The notes beneath the pieces were generated by a model. That model searched no databases, was not told where the DNA came from, and saw nothing but the letters and a program-made list of their open reading frames with translations. Positions 1 to 10,989 of a stretch of DNA of 64,000 nucleotides are shown piece by piece. The stretch lies in NCBI GenBank assembly GCA_037951165.1, contig JBBDHG010000025.1, positions 466,001-530,000 on the forward strand. The letters are read 5' to 3'. Source of the DNA: Lophius americanus. Lineage: Eukaryota; Chordata; Actinopteri; Lophiiformes; Lophiidae. Positions within the stretch are counted from its first letter, which is position 1. Each line of letters begins with the position of its first letter. A program made the translations under genes and the position numbers.

Positions 1-436
1 CTTAATCATTTGTTCCTGGTGGTAAAAATCTATCAGTGGATTTGGACCTGCTGTCAGTCATGTTTAATCAGTGATGTCATTGTTTGATCCCCATCCTGGG
101 TTTAATATATGCAGATCCTCCAGTGGATGATCACAATAAACTTTATTCTGATGAAGACAAAACGTGTGAACAGATCTTTCATCTCCAGAATACTGTAAAA
201 ACAGTCGTTTGGAGTTTTTCTCTCAACTGGATCAAATTTGTCGACTTGTTTTATTGACGCAAATACAAGGAACAGTGGAAATAAAAATTTAGAGTTCTAT
301 TACACATCTGTGGGTTTTTATTTAAACTATTATCTTTTGATATATATCAAAAGATATAAAGAAAAACTCACCTTTTATTATTTAGCAACGTTCATGCGAA
401 GATTAAACACAAAAAGAAAAAAGTATTAGCACACAC

Positions 437-1202
437 AAAATCTAGGTGACTTTAACATTCACGTAGATAAAGACAGAGATAGTCTCGGTGCTGCGTTTAA
501 CTTAATATTAGACTGTGTTGGTTTCAGTCAGTGTGTTAATGAACCCACTCATTGTTTTAATCACACCCTGGATTTAGTCCTGACTTAATTGACATTGAAC
601 AACTAAAAGTTCATCCACAGAACCCACTGCTATCAGACCACTGTTTGATAACTAAATCACTCGCCACTAGAAAAATCATTCTACTACAAATATATCTGAA
701 GAAGCTGTAACAACATTTAAAGAAACTCTTCCATCATCACTTAGTTCAGCTGCATGTCTCGACTTAAAAGAATCGGACTCTAACGTTAGTCCTGCGCATA
801 TTGATTATTTTGTGGAAAGGGCTGCAAACTCACTCAGATTAACTCTGGACTCTATCGCCCCCCTAAAAAGGAAGGGTGTGAAACAAAGGAGAGAAGCTCC
901 ATGGTTCAACAACCTGACTCCAAACCTCAAACAAACATAAACTGGAAAGAAAACGGCGTCACAGAGAGTTTGTAGGGTACCGCTTAGCCTGACAACATAG
1001 TATTAAAACATATAGGAGAGACATCCTCAGCGCCAGAGCGGCCCGTTACTCTGCACCGATAGAAAACCATCAGAACATCCCCAGGGTTCTGTTCAGCACT
1101 TTAGGCAGGCTGACTGAGAGTCAGAGTTCTATTGAGCCCCGTATTCCTAGAACTCTAAATAGCAACAACTTCATGAGTTTCATTAATGACAAAATTCCAT
1201 TT
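437..1202 (+). mobile_element. LINE endonuclease fragment, + strand
   Basis: Frames read LGDFNIHVDKD, then CVNEPTHCFNHTLDLVL, and farther on DSIAPLKR and REAPWFN, the end of an endonuclease domain and linker of an L2-type non-LTR retrotransposon. The frame is broken by several stops, and the fragment is cut at an 18-bp satellite array. Not functional. Confidence 0.65.
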
Positions 1203-1448
1203 ACATGCATTAATCCTGTTACATGCATTAATCCAATAACATGCATTAATCCAGAAACATGCATAAATCCGGTAACATGCATTAATCCTGTTACATGCAT
1301 TAATCCAATAACATGCATTAATCCAGAAACATGCATAAATCCGGTGACATGCATTAATCCATTTACATGCATTAATCCAGGAACATGCATTAATCCAGAA
1401 ACATGCATTAATCCAGTTACATGCATTAATCCAGTAACATGCATTAAT
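1203..1448. repeat. 18-bp minisatellite array 1
   Basis: About 14 units of ACATGCATTAATCCAGNN, with variation mainly in the last two bases. Because 18 is a multiple of 3, the array is open on both strands (TCINPV and LMHVTG repeats); these frames are not genes. It is followed by a flank with TGCATCATGGGAGATCCC that recurs after most arrays. Confidence 0.95.
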
Positions 1449-1973
1449 GTGAGAGGAATGTATAAAGAGTGACAGTGACAGAGGAAGGAGAAAAGCTCAG
1501 TGCATCATGGGAGATCCCAAGCAATCTAAACCTATAGCAGAATAGATAAGAGCTAGTTTATGCCAGCCTTATTTATAAGCTTTATCACAAAAGGTTTTAA
1601 ACATACTTTTAAATGTAGAGAGGGTTTCTGCCCACCCTGTATGTATCTATATGTGTATATATGTGCATATATATATGTTTCTATGTGTATGTATATATAC
1701 TATATCTCCTATTATAAAATATGTCCTCTTTTTTAGTCACCTTCTATCTGTCTGTCTACCCACCCATCCCTCCCTCCCTCCGTCTTTATCCAGCACATTT
1801 CATTAAAAAGGTAATTCAAAGTGTTTTACACAACCGATAAAGTCACTTTGAGACAAATTGCAGAAGAAGATTAAGCCATAGTTCAAAACAGTTGCGAAAA
1901 CTAAAAAAATACATACAAACCAAAAATAAAATGAAGAAAAAGAAGAAAATCTACAGATCAAACCGTTTCCTTC

Positions 1974-2381
1974 TCAGACACAAATCTGTGTTATTCTGTC
2001 TGAAGTGGGGGCGGGGTTTAGCCCTGTATGCACTACGTATATCGCAGTAAACATGATCCAGTGTGTTCTTATCACCAGTTGGAATATCCACATGATGGTA
2101 GTATTTATCAAATATAGTAAGTATTTTACACTGATTAAAGTCTCCAGCGGTGATAAAAACAGCATCAGGATGAACGTCTCTAACGCACTGATGGTGTCGT
2201 GGAGTTTGCTGAGCGCTGCCTTGGAGTTATGATAGACTTTGTTTTCTTTTGTAAATGAACTCTTCAAATACACAGACAGAGTGATGAACCTAGAGATTAA
2301 CACTTTATCCATGTCTCTCGTCTTTCTCACGGGGACAGAAACAGGTTCTAGAGTTCCAGGTGAGTATAAAAACCAGAACAT
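1974..2381 (-). mobile_element. LINE endonuclease relic upstream of copy A
   Basis: On the - strand, pieces read SKAALSKLHDTISALE and, in a shifted frame, GDFNQCKILTIF and AYRAKPRPHF, which are endonuclease signatures of fish non-LTR retrotransposons. A one-base frameshift separates the pieces. The relic overlaps the DNA just before the gene promoter. Confidence 0.6.
2365..2371 (+). promoter_or_regulatory. TATA box, copy A
   Basis: TATAAAA sits 102 bp before the ATG inside a core (GTTCCAGGTGAGTATAAAAA) shared by the array genes. This implies transcription starting near 2395 and a 5' UTR of about 70 nt. The sequence farther upstream is LINE-derived. Confidence 0.6.
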
Positions 2382-2466
2382 TCGAGGAAGAGACGACAGA
2401 GAAACTTACAAGAGTCACCAGAAGAGTCAAAGCAGTGAAGAACTGAACCCGTCAGAACCTCCAGAG

Positions 2467-2759
2467 ATGAAGACGTTCACTGCTGCAGTTCTTGTGGCCC
2501 TCATGCTCACCTTCATCTGGATCCAGGAGAGTTCTGCTGGTCCAAATGTACCGTCCAGAATCCAGAAGGATGTTGTTAACCCAAAGATAAATAAGGTAAG
2601 AATTTGTCTTAGATTTATTTAATATGCTAATCAAACATTTAAAAGTGGATCCAAGTTTATATGTGAACAATTCATTGACAGTCACAACGTAAGGAGAAAA
2701 AAACAGCCTCAAAGGGATACGATGGACTTCTGACGCTCAGACACAGACGTGTATGTTGA
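2467..2759 (+). CDS. Hepcidin-signal cationic peptide gene, copy A
   Basis: Encodes a predicted secreted peptide of 68 residues; target unknown. Two coding exons, 2467-2595 and 2682-2759, are separated by an 86-bp GT-AG intron in phase 0. Residues 1-24 form a signal peptide with the fish hepcidin pattern (MKTF start, Ala/Val/Leu core, LTFI.IQESSA end), with cleavage expected after SSA. The 44-residue mature part begins GPNVPSRIQKD, has 12 Lys/Arg against 3 Asp/Glu, and its only Cys is the final residue (RRVC then TGA). There is no hepcidin Cys core. The start is the first ATG after the TATA box at 2365; AATAAA lies at 2851. The protein is identical to that of the copy at 47021. Descent of exon 1 from hepcidin is inferred from the signal peptide; an antimicrobial-like role is only a guess from secretion and charge. 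Other reading frames of exon 2 are interrupted in most copies. Confidence 0.72.
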
Positions 2760-2950
2760 ACTTCCTGACATGCTGAAAAATTTAACCAGTGTCTGTTAAT
2801 CAAAGTATTTCTGTTCATGTGTACAAAACATGAACTTTGACCCAGTTTCCAATAAACTTTATATGCTTTTGCAACAACTCTTCAAATACGCAGAGAGAGC
2901 GTTTTTTAAGCATTTTTTTTTTTCACTCACGTCTCTCGTCTTTCTCACAG

Positions 2951-3086
2951 CGACAACGGGGTATTATTCGACATTTTGCCGACAAGTTTCAGAATGAATG
3001 ACTCTGGTGGTCTGATGTGGTCGATGCCGAATGATTCCTGCACCAGCCTGGAATTTCTACAACAAACAATAAATGTAACCTTCTGA
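2951..3086 (+). other. Conserved downstream exon-like block, copy A
   Basis: A pyrimidine-rich run ending TTTCTCACAG looks like a splice acceptor and is followed by a frame open to TGA at 3084-3086, containing FRMND, PNDSC and LEFLQQTIN; AATAAA is at 3068. Equivalent blocks follow every array gene: 7240-7394, 13939-14074, 21737-21864, 26177-26331, 32912-33047, 35446-35581, 38010-38137, 44403-44538 and 47505-47640. It may be a 3' UTR exon, a remnant of an ancestral coding exon, or duplicated flank. The main frame already stops in exon 2, so it is not counted as CDS. Confidence 0.35.
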
Positions 3087-3349
3087 ATGTTTTTGTTTTT
3101 CTCTCTTCTACCAATTTCATCATTTGTTCCTGGTGGTAAAAATCTATCAGTGGATTTGGACCTGCTGTCATTCATGTTTAATCAGTGATGTCATTGTTTG
3201 ATCCCCATCCTGGGTTTAATATATGCAGATCCTCCAGTGGATGATCACAATAAACTTTATTCTGATGAAGACAAAACTCACCTTTTATTATTTAGCAACG
3301 TTCATGCGAAGATTAAACACAAAAAGAAAAAAGTATTAGCACACACAAA

Positions 3350-4112
3350 ATCTAGGTGACTTTAACATTCACGTAGATAAAGACAGAGATAGTCTCGGTG
3401 CTGCGTTTAACTTAATATTAGACTGTGTTGGTTTCAGTCAGTGTGTTAATGAACCCACTCATTGTTTTAATCACACCCTGGATTTAGTCCTGACATAATT
3501 GACATTGAACAACTAAAAGTTCATCCACAGAACCCACTGCTATCAGACCACTGTTTGATAACTAAATCACTCGCCACTAGAAAAATCATTCTACTACAAA
3601 TATATCTGAAGAAGCTGTAACAACATTTAAAGAAACTCTTCCATCATCACTTAGTTCAGCTGCATGTCTCGACTTAAAAGAATCGGACTCTAACGTTAGT
3701 CCTGCGCATATTGATTATTTTGTGGAAAGGGCTGCAAACTCACTCAGATTAACTCTGGACTCTATCGCCCCCCTAAAAAGGAAGGGTGTGAAACAAAGGA
3801 GAGAAGCTCCATGGTTCAACAACCTGACTCCAAACCTCAAACAAACATAAACTGGAAAGAAAACGGCGTCACAGAGAGTTTGTAGGGTACCGCTTAGCCT
3901 GACAACATAGTATTAAAACATATAGGAGAGACATCCTCAGCGCCAGAGCGGCCCGTTACTCTGCACCGATAGAAAACCATCAGAACATCCCCAGCGTTCT
4001 GTTCAGCACTTTAGGCAGGCTGACTGAGAGTCAGAGTTCTATTGAGACCCGTATTCCTAGAACTCTAAATAGCAACGACTTCATGAGTTTCATTAATGAC
4101 AAAATTCCATTT
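3350..4112 (+). mobile_element. LINE endonuclease fragment, + strand
   Basis: Near-identical repeat of the fragment at 437-1202, again ending in a satellite array after the codons for FMSFINDKI. Confidence 0.65.
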
Positions 4113-4770
4113 ACATGCATTAATCCTGTTACATGCATTAATCCAATAACATGCATTATTCCAGAAACATGCATAAATCCGGTAACATGCATTAATCCTG
4201 TTACATGCATTAATCCAATAACATGCATTAATCCAGAAACATGCATAAATCCGGTGACATGCATTAATCCATTTACATGCATTAATCCAGGAACATGCAT
4301 TAATCCAGTTACATGCATTAATCCAATAACATGCATTAATCCAGAAACATGCATTAATCCAGTTACATGCATTAATCCAGTTACATGCATTAATCCAGAA
4401 ACATGCATTAATCCAGAAACATGCATTAATCCAGAAACATGCATTAATCCAGATACATGCATTAATCCAGTTACATGCATTAATCCAGAAACATGCATTA
4501 ATCCAGAAACATGCATTAATCCAATAACATGCATTAATCCAGAAACATGCATTAATCCAGTTACATGCATTAATCCAGTTACATGCATAAATCCAGCAAC
4601 ATGCATTAATCCAGTTACATGCATTAATCCAGTTAGATGCATAAATCCAGCAACATGCATTAATCCAGTTACATGCATTAATCCAGTAACATGCATTAAT
4701 CCAGTTACATGCATTAATCCAGTAACATGCATTAATCCAGTAACATGCATTAATCCGGTGACATGCATTA
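4113..4770. repeat. 18-bp minisatellite array 2
   Basis: About 36 units, ATTAATCC type, with mixed AGTT, AGAA and AATA endings. Confidence 0.95.
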
Positions 4771-4799
4771 AAGTGACAGGGATGTATAAAGAGTGAGAG

Positions 4800-5700
4800 T
4801 GAGAGAGGGAGAGAGAAAAGCTCAATGCATCATGGGAGATCCCTTAGTAGTCAAAAACTTATAGCAGCATAGCTAAGAGCTAATTTATGCCAGCCTTACT
4901 CATAAACTTTATCATAAAAGAAGGTTTTAAACCTAATCTTAAATGTAGAGGGGGTTTCCGCCCCCCGAACCCAGATTGGGAAAAGGTTCCACAGGAGAAT
5001 TTTAATCCTGTATTTTAATTTACACGTGTATTTTATTTGTTAATTTTTCTGTCAGAGTATGTATGTGTGTAGTCACTTTCTATCTATCTGACATTGACAT
5101 AAGTAATTACACATAGATGAATACCTATTTACATATCAAAATAAATAACGGTTAATAAATAACTATTTAAATATTACAGTTAATTTCCGTCTCCAAATAT
5201 GTTAAGTAACAAAACTCTGACGGTGTTGGTGTGTACTCACCAGTGTGTACCTGAAAAGTGGTGCATGAATGTGGAAAATACAGAAGTTGTGTTCGAAGGA
5301 GACCCTCTTTATCATTAAAAAATGTTCAGAGCAGCGTCTGGTCAGCAAACACTCTCTCAACTTACCCTAAAAAATATTTATTTAAAGTCAGATAACTTAA
5401 TTGTACGTACTTGTTTATCATTTGATGATGGTCGCGCTGTCATTGCTAATTCCTTTAGCATGTAAATGGCAATTCCCATCATATGTTAGCATTAAGCTAA
5501 CCGAGTTGGCTGAAGTCGTCTTGGTCCGTCCACCGTCTTACTGACTTGGGTTGCGCTCTGCTGTTTACTTCACAGAGGTATCATTTACGTATAATTTACC
5601 TTAACAGCAGATGTACATGGATGAAAATAAATATTGATAGTTTTGCCGGTATCAAAGCACCGTAAAATGTTAGTTTTGTGTAGGAGAACTACAAAGTACA
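4800..5700. repeat. Repeat-rich spacer, no gene
   Basis: Holds the satellite-flank sequence (TGCATCATGGGAGATCCC, AAGGTTTTAAACCTAATCTT) and then AT-rich DNA that recurs at 24050-24630 and 49375-50270. No coding frame is convincing. Confidence 0.5.
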
Positions 5701-6160
5701 AATGATAGACAATTGACAGACAACACAAACGACCTATCACGTTGGACCTTTGGGAGGGGCGTGGCCACTAAGATTCAAGGGGTGGCCTGTGCCACCTCTG
5801 GTCAACCCTCTGGCCCCCAGATGTAAATCAAACCCACAGTTGAGAAATTATGGCCTCACAATTTTTGGAGAGGAAGCTGCCCCTAGTGTCAGAAATATAC
5901 AACCCAACACTCCCAAAATTACCCTTCTTCCTCGCTGAAGAAGAAAAACATCCATGACAGGGTTTATCCCGATAACAAGAAGGTTCCTGCGGCGGCAGCG
6001 GTAAAAACCGTTCCACAATATTCTTGACTTTTCAGGCGTATAACTATAACTTTAGATGTTTTTCGTTTCTGGACATTTTTGCTCTCATCCTCTCTCACCA
6101 CCAACAACCTGCCTCACTCACTTCTCCAGCTCTCCAGACACTTTATTCATTACATTTATA
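5700..6160. repeat. GC-richer interspersed repeat, copy 1
   Basis: Contains GGCCTGTGCCACCTCTGGTC, CTGCCCCTAGTGTCAGAAAT and GCGTATAACTATAACTTTAG. I do not recognise the family; no intact frame suggests a protein. Short open frames here are incidental. Confidence 0.6.
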
Positions 6161-6609
6161 ACCCTTATATCCCTTTTAACCTCGCTGCACGCATCTGAGT
6201 CCGTTCCTGGGTCAAACCAAAAAACTAAAACCTCACAGAACTAAAAGTCCAGTCACGGAAAAATATCATAAAACTGATTACATGTACTTCACGATTCCCC
6301 AACACTGATGATTAACAGTTGATGACAAAAGTCATTAGATCATGGGGGCGGTGTCAGAGTGTTGTTTATAACGCGTGGATCAACTGATGCCTGATAAAAT
6401 ACTTCAGGTACTTGGATGTTTGGTTCTCGAGAATACAAACGCAGTTATGAAACTCCTGTTAAAACGATCATGATTCAAATCTAGACCAGCCCAAAAACTT
6501 CTCAGTTTAGTTGTTACCATGGTTACAGCAAACAACATGGATTGTTTGCTTTTGAGGAACAGCAAACAATCTCATTCCAAGCATAGTCATTAATAAAGTT
6601 CCAGGTGAG

Positions 6610-6616
6610 TATAAAA
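6610..6616 (+). promoter_or_regulatory. TATA box, copy B
   Basis: TATAAAA 134 bp before the main ATG; the extra distance relative to copy A is explained by the duplicated 5' UTR segment. Confidence 0.6.
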
Positions 6617-6711
6617 ACCAGAACACTCCAGGAAGAGACGACAGAGTAACTTACAAGAGTCACCAGAAGAGTCAAAGCAGTGAAGAACTGAACCCGTCAG
6701 AACCTCCAGAG

Positions 6712-6723
6712 ATGAAGAACTGA
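6712..6723 (+). promoter_or_regulatory. Upstream mini-ORF in copy B leader
   Basis: ATG-AAG-AAC-TGA arises from a tandem repeat of GAACTGAACCCGTCAG and the following AACCTCCAGAGATGAA. It ends 20 nt before the main ATG and could lower or condition translation. Copy E has the same mini-ORF at 25649-25660; other copies lack it. Confidence 0.5.
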
Positions 6724-6743
6724 ACCCGTCAGAACCTCCAGAG

Positions 6744-7044
6744 ATGAAGAAGTTCACTGCTGCAGTTCTTGTGGTCCTCATGCTCACCTTCATCTGGATC
6801 CAGGAGAGTTCTGCTGGTCCAAGCCGTAGGTCACGACTGTCTAGGATCCAAAACAATAATATGGAGCCAAATATAAATCAGGTAAGAATTTACCTTAGAC
6901 TTAATAATCTGTTAATACAACATTTAAAAGTGGATCCAAGTTTATATGTGAACAATTCATTGACAGTTACAACGTGAGGAGAGAAAAGCAGCCTCAGGGG
7001 GAAGGCGTCGAAATAGGAGACTCAAACAAGGAAGTGTATGTTGA
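6744..7044 (+). CDS. Hepcidin-signal cationic peptide gene, copy B
   Basis: Predicted 71-residue secreted peptide. Exons 6744-6881 and 6967-7044, intron 85 bp. The signal peptide starts MKKF rather than MKTF. The 47-residue mature part has an Arg/Ser-rich start (GPSRRSRLSRIQ), an Asn-rich middle, and an exon 2 with an Arg cluster (GGRRRNRRLK) ending GSVC-stop: 13 Lys/Arg against 3 Asp/Glu, with one Cys, C-terminal. The 5' UTR contains a tandem duplication of roughly 33 bp that creates an upstream ATG (6712-6723, three codons then stop). The promoter flank differs from copy A: LINE endonuclease sequence is absent and only the core from AGTTCCAGGTGAG onward is shared. The poly(A)-like signal is AATAGA instead of AATAAA. 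Copy E at 25681 differs by one signal-peptide residue. Confidence 0.7.
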
Positions 7045-7648
7045 AGTACCTGATATGATGAAAAATTCAACCAGTGGCTGTAAATCTAAGTGTTTTTGTT
7101 TTTATGTACAAAACATGAACTTTGACCCAGTTTCCAATAGACTTTATATGCTTTTGTAAATGAACTCTATAAAAACACTTATAGAGAGTGATGATACCAG
7201 AGAAGAAGACTTTACTCTCGTCTCTCCTCTTTCTCACAGGGAGATGTTCGTCTTCCTCCACATCATGTTTCAGAATGAATGATCCTGATGGTCTGATGCG
7301 GTCGATGTCGAATGATTCCTGCAACAGCCTGGAATTTCTACAGCAAACAATAAATATAACCTTCGGAATTTTTGGGTTTGTCTCTCTTCGATGAAAGATG
7401 AAAAGATCTTTCATCTTTAGAATAATGTAAAAACAGTCATCTTGAGTTTTTCTCTCAACTGGATCATATTTGTTATATTTAATTTAGCAAATACAAGGAA
7501 CAGTGGAACTAAAAATATAAAAGTTTGAAAAAAAAAATTATTTTCACACAGGAACGAATAAAAAGGTATATGTAGTAACAATGCGGTATTTATAAGTACA
7601 TTGTGTATTTAATGTGTTTTATTTAATGTGTATCGTGTATTACTACAT

Positions 7649-7972
7649 TTAGTATTTGATGGACCTGTTTAGTATAAACAGGCGGTAGATGACAGACAGA
7701 CCACCACCACCACCAGAGCTGTGGGCTTTCTGGAGGGAACAGTAACCGGCGGGACAGATCTCATTCAGGACAGAAAAATCATCTGGTTGTTGGCAGGTTT
7801 CTGTAAGGCACATAACGTCCAAACACTTCTCCAGGATGTGGTCATGTATGAGGCATGATTTGTTTGTGAGAGATTGTGAATAAAAGAGTTTGATTTTAAT
7901 ACTAGATGGAACAGTGAGTCTCTGTATTGGCCGAAGAAGACTGAAATCCACTCCACGTTTTCTAACCCGCAC
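7649..7972 (-). mobile_element. LINE endonuclease N-terminal relic
   Basis: The - strand reads SLTNKSCLIHDHILEKCLDV, then MCLTETC and AGYCSLQKAHSSGGGGGLSV, the beginning of an L2-type endonuclease domain. The usual Trp of the TETW motif is Cys here. The element stops abruptly at about 7649. Confidence 0.65.
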
Positions 7973-7979
7973 AGTGAGT

Positions 7980-8790
7980 AACTTTATGGAGGAAAGTCCA
8001 GTGCCACTAGTGGGAAGAGCGATAGCGTTCTGATGACGCGTCTGAGACGCGAGGGTGAAACGTCAGACCAAAAGGACGGAATGGAGTTATCTGAGCGGGA
8101 GCGGAAGTAAACAAACTTAGAACGGCAACTTCTGTGAATGTAACGGGGCCGGCGAAGGAGTCCAAGTTGTTTAATAACCAATATGCACAACTTGGTTATT
8201 TAACAACTTGTTGATTTCATCAGTGGGGTGACAGAATAATTCATCATCATGCCAGTCGTGGAGACTAGCCCGTTATTAGCCGTTAGCCATAGACGGGACG
8301 CACAGAGGACGTTAGTAACCGTTATTTTCTTGGAAATGATGCCGAGAAAAACACAAAGTGATCAACAACGACTTTTGGTGAAAGTGTCACGGGGCAGTGA
8401 TGAACAAGACAGATAAACAAACTGACATCAACGATGAGCAAACAGAAACGGACATAAACGATGAAACAAACAGATACAGAAGTCTACGGGTGATGGTACA
8501 CCTGCAGCAACAGGTAGGCGGACCGTCACCAGACTCGGTAGAATTCTTACAAATACAAATACAGAATAACATATGCAAACGGATATGAATCCAAAAGGTA
8601 TGCCGGTGACCAACAATAAAAGGTATACTTGTCAGTTTATAGTATCGCAGACAGTAGAACTCTGATGGAAAAGCGGCGAACAGACAACGCCAGCGTCTTC
8701 TCCCTTCAGCGTCCAGACTGCATAAGTGGCGTTTCTCTCTTTCCTTAAGAAATAAAAAATATACATATTGTCGTTTAAGAGAACTAAAAA
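7980..8790. repeat. Probable LINE 5' region, CpG-richer
   Basis: Adjoins the endonuclease start at 7972 and has more CpG than its surroundings, so it may be the 5' part of that LINE on the - strand. On the + strand a 63-codon frame (8397-8588) encodes an Asp/Thr-rich peptide ending NNICKRI; it is kept in the other two copies (16670-17480 and 26917-27730), but these are recent duplicates, so conservation means little. No gene is called. Confidence 0.4.
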
Positions 8791-9291
8791 GTACAAATGA
8801 TAGACAATTGACAGACAGGACAAACGATCTATCACGTTGGACCTTTGGGAGGGGCGGGGCCACCTGGGGTGGCCACTAAGATTCAAGTGGTGGCCTGTGC
8901 CACCTCTGGTCAACCCTCTGGCCCCCAGATGTAAATCAGACCCACAGTTGAGAAATTATGGCCTCACAATTTTTGGAGAGGAAGCTGCCCCTAGTGTCAG
9001 AAATATACAACCCAACACTCCCAAAATTACACTTCTTCCTCGCACTAAGGTCTATGTGGGTCTAAAATATGAAAAACATCCATGACATGGTCTTTGAGTT
9101 ATCGCGATAACAAGAAGGTTCCTGCGGCGGCGGCTGTAAAAACCGTTCCACAATATTCTTCACTTTTCGGGCGTATAACTATAACTTTAGATGGTTTTCG
9201 TTTCTTGACATTTTTGCTCTCATCCTCTCTCGCCACCAACAACTTGCCTCGCTTACTTCTCCAGCTCTCCAGACACTTTATTCATTACATT
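8790..9291. repeat. GC-richer interspersed repeat, copy 2
   Basis: Same repeat, joined to the (TAA)n tail of the L2 element. Confidence 0.6.

Positions 9292-9325
<34 letters not shown>
9292..9325. repeat. (TAA)n microsatellite
   Basis: L2 3'-end type microsatellite; equivalents at 17983-18015 and 28231-28265. Confidence 0.9.
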
Positions 9326-9326
<1 letters not shown>

Positions 9327-9339
9327 ATTTAATTTATAA

Positions 9340-10900
9340 TGCACTTTACATTTGGATCAAATCTCAAAGTGCTACAAAGTAAAAGCAGATAAAAGCATCA
9401 ATAAAAAATAAAATAATAACTATATAAAAACCTTACCAAAAAGCAGCAATGTTAATTAAGGTTATAGGTTCTGCTAAAAAGGAAAGTTTGAAGTCCTTTT
9501 ATACATGTGTCAGTCGTCTGTGGAGCCCTCAGATGGTCAGGGAGGGCATTCCACAGACGAGGGGTAGCAGAACAGAAGGCCCGATCACCCATGGTGCTGA
9601 GCTTAGTCCGGGGAAGGAGGAGGCGGTATGAGTGGGTAGAACGGAGGGATGGTGTCGAGGTCAGTAGGGTGAGTAGTTCTTTCAGGTAGGGGGGGGGGGC
9701 GTTACCATGGATGCACTGGTGAGTGAGGAGAGAGATTTTACAATCAATCCTGGTGGAGATGGGAAGACAATGAAGGGAATGAAGAACAGGGGTGATGTGT
9801 TGGTGTTTACAAACTCTCATCAGGATCCTTCAGATGTTTTGAACATACTGAAGTCTTTGAAGACTTTTATCAGGGATCCCGATGAGAAGTGATGAAGGTC
9901 GTTACAGTAATCCAGTCTGGAGGAGACGAACGCGTGGACCAGCTTTTCAGCATCACTCAAGGTGAGTGAAGAACGGAGTTTGGAAATATTTCTGAGATGA
10001 TGAAAGGAGATCCTGCAGATGTGTTCGATGTGGGATTCAAAAGTGAGTTGAGGTTCGAATCTTACGCCGAGGTTGGTGACTGATGAAGAGAGGGGAATGT
10101 CGTGACAAGAGAAGGTAATACTGGTTATGGAGGAAGACAGGGTCTGATGTGGGGTGCCAATTAAAATAGCTTCGGTTTTGGAGCTGTTCAACTGGAGAAA
10201 GTTGTTTTTCATCCACACCTTTATCTCCTCCAGACAAGCGCGGAGTTGACAGGGGAGATGATGATGATGATGAGGATGGAGAGGCTGAGGAGGAACATGT
10301 GTCAGTTTTCATGTAGATTTGCGTGTCATCAGCGTAACAATGGAATGAGAGTCCATATGGACTGATGACACGGCCAAGGGGGAGCATGTACAGTATGAAG
10401 AGAATGGGGCCAAGGACTGATCCCTGGGGGACCCCACAGGTGACGGTGTGTGTCCGGGACTTTGAACTTCCAAGGGAAACGTATTCTGTTCTGTCAGTGA
10501 GGTAGGATTGAAACCAGTTCAGGGCGGTGGCAGTGAGTCCAGTGGTGTGATGTAGGCGGTGTACGAGTGTTCCAGGGTCAACTGTGTCGAAGGCAGCAGA
10601 CAAATCAAGGAGAATCAGGAGGGAAGGTGAACCAGCATCTGCTGCCATCCGTAGGTCATTTGTGACTCTAAGCAGAGATGTTTCTGTGCTGTGGGCGGAG
10701 CCAAAACCAGACTGAAAGGTTTCAAAAAGGTTGTCGTATTTGAGGTGGTCCTGGAGGTGGGCAGCAACTACTTTTTCCAGAATTTTGGAGAGGAATGGGA
10801 GTTTGGAAGTGGGCCTGTGATTAGTAAAAGTTGTCTTGAGGAAATTCACAAAAGTTGGATCAGCCTGGGATCTCATTTTTCCACTTTGCTTTTGAGTCTG
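9340..10900 (-). mobile_element. L2-type LINE reverse transcriptase, 5'-truncated
   Basis: From high to low coordinates the - strand carries reverse transcriptase motifs: FLSKILEKVVAAHL, LLDLSAAFDTVD, the GVPQGSVLGPILF loop, the catalytic-type CYADDTQIY, then NNFLQLNSSKTE. The C-terminal part includes LHCLPISTRID and RLWNALPDHLR. The frame is broken near 10240 and 9830, so the enzyme is dead. A 3' tail with CACTTTACATTTGGATC precedes a (TAA)n run at 9292, which fits the 3' end of an L2 element. Confidence 0.85.
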
Positions 10901-10989
10901 GTTCTGAATCTAGTCCTCAACGGGTTCATGATTCTGGTTTGCATTGATGGCTCTTACGTTATTTTTTTTTATCAACAATTTAAAATATG

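Larger units (their letters stand above)
1..6575 (+). repeat. Segmental duplication, left copy
   Basis: Nearly identical to 44557-51159, including gene copy A/J, two satellite arrays, LINE fragments and the interspersed repeat at 5.7 kb. The window opens inside a unit that elsewhere (14.09 and 44.56 kb) lies about 345-350 bp after a gene's stop codon. Confidence 0.9.

Noticed and set aside
1203..1448. Arrays as CRISPR
   Set aside because: There are no unique spacers: units are contiguous near-identical 18-mers in a vertebrate-type genome.
2420..2445. Iron-responsive element in the leader (AAGCAGTGAAG contains CAGTGA)
   Set aside because: The five bases on each side do not pair and no properly placed bulged C is visible, so the required stem is missing.
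2239..2622. Longer 127-codon frame extending upstream of the gene copy A start
   Set aside because: It runs through the TATA box and LINE-derived DNA; the signal peptide begins at the internal ATG, which is the first after the TATA box.
4083..4796. Long frames of TCINPV or LMHVTG repeats (also MNACYW, MLLDEC, MHSSSN in other arrays) as silk- or antifreeze-like proteins
   Set aside because: The 18-bp unit is a multiple of three without stops, so every frame is open by construction; both strands are open, unit number differs between duplicates, and there is no promoter or splice context.
6974..7159. The +1 frame of exon 2 (GCKSKCFCFY in copies B and E) as the true mature peptide
   Set aside because: It does not follow exon 1 in phase, and the same frame has stops in copies A, C, D, F, G, H, I and J, whereas phase 0 is intact in all ten.
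8397..8588. 63-codon frame repeated at 17088 and 27334 as a gene
   Set aside because: Its three copies are recent duplicates with too few changes to test, it lies in probable LINE 5' sequence, and no domain is recognised.
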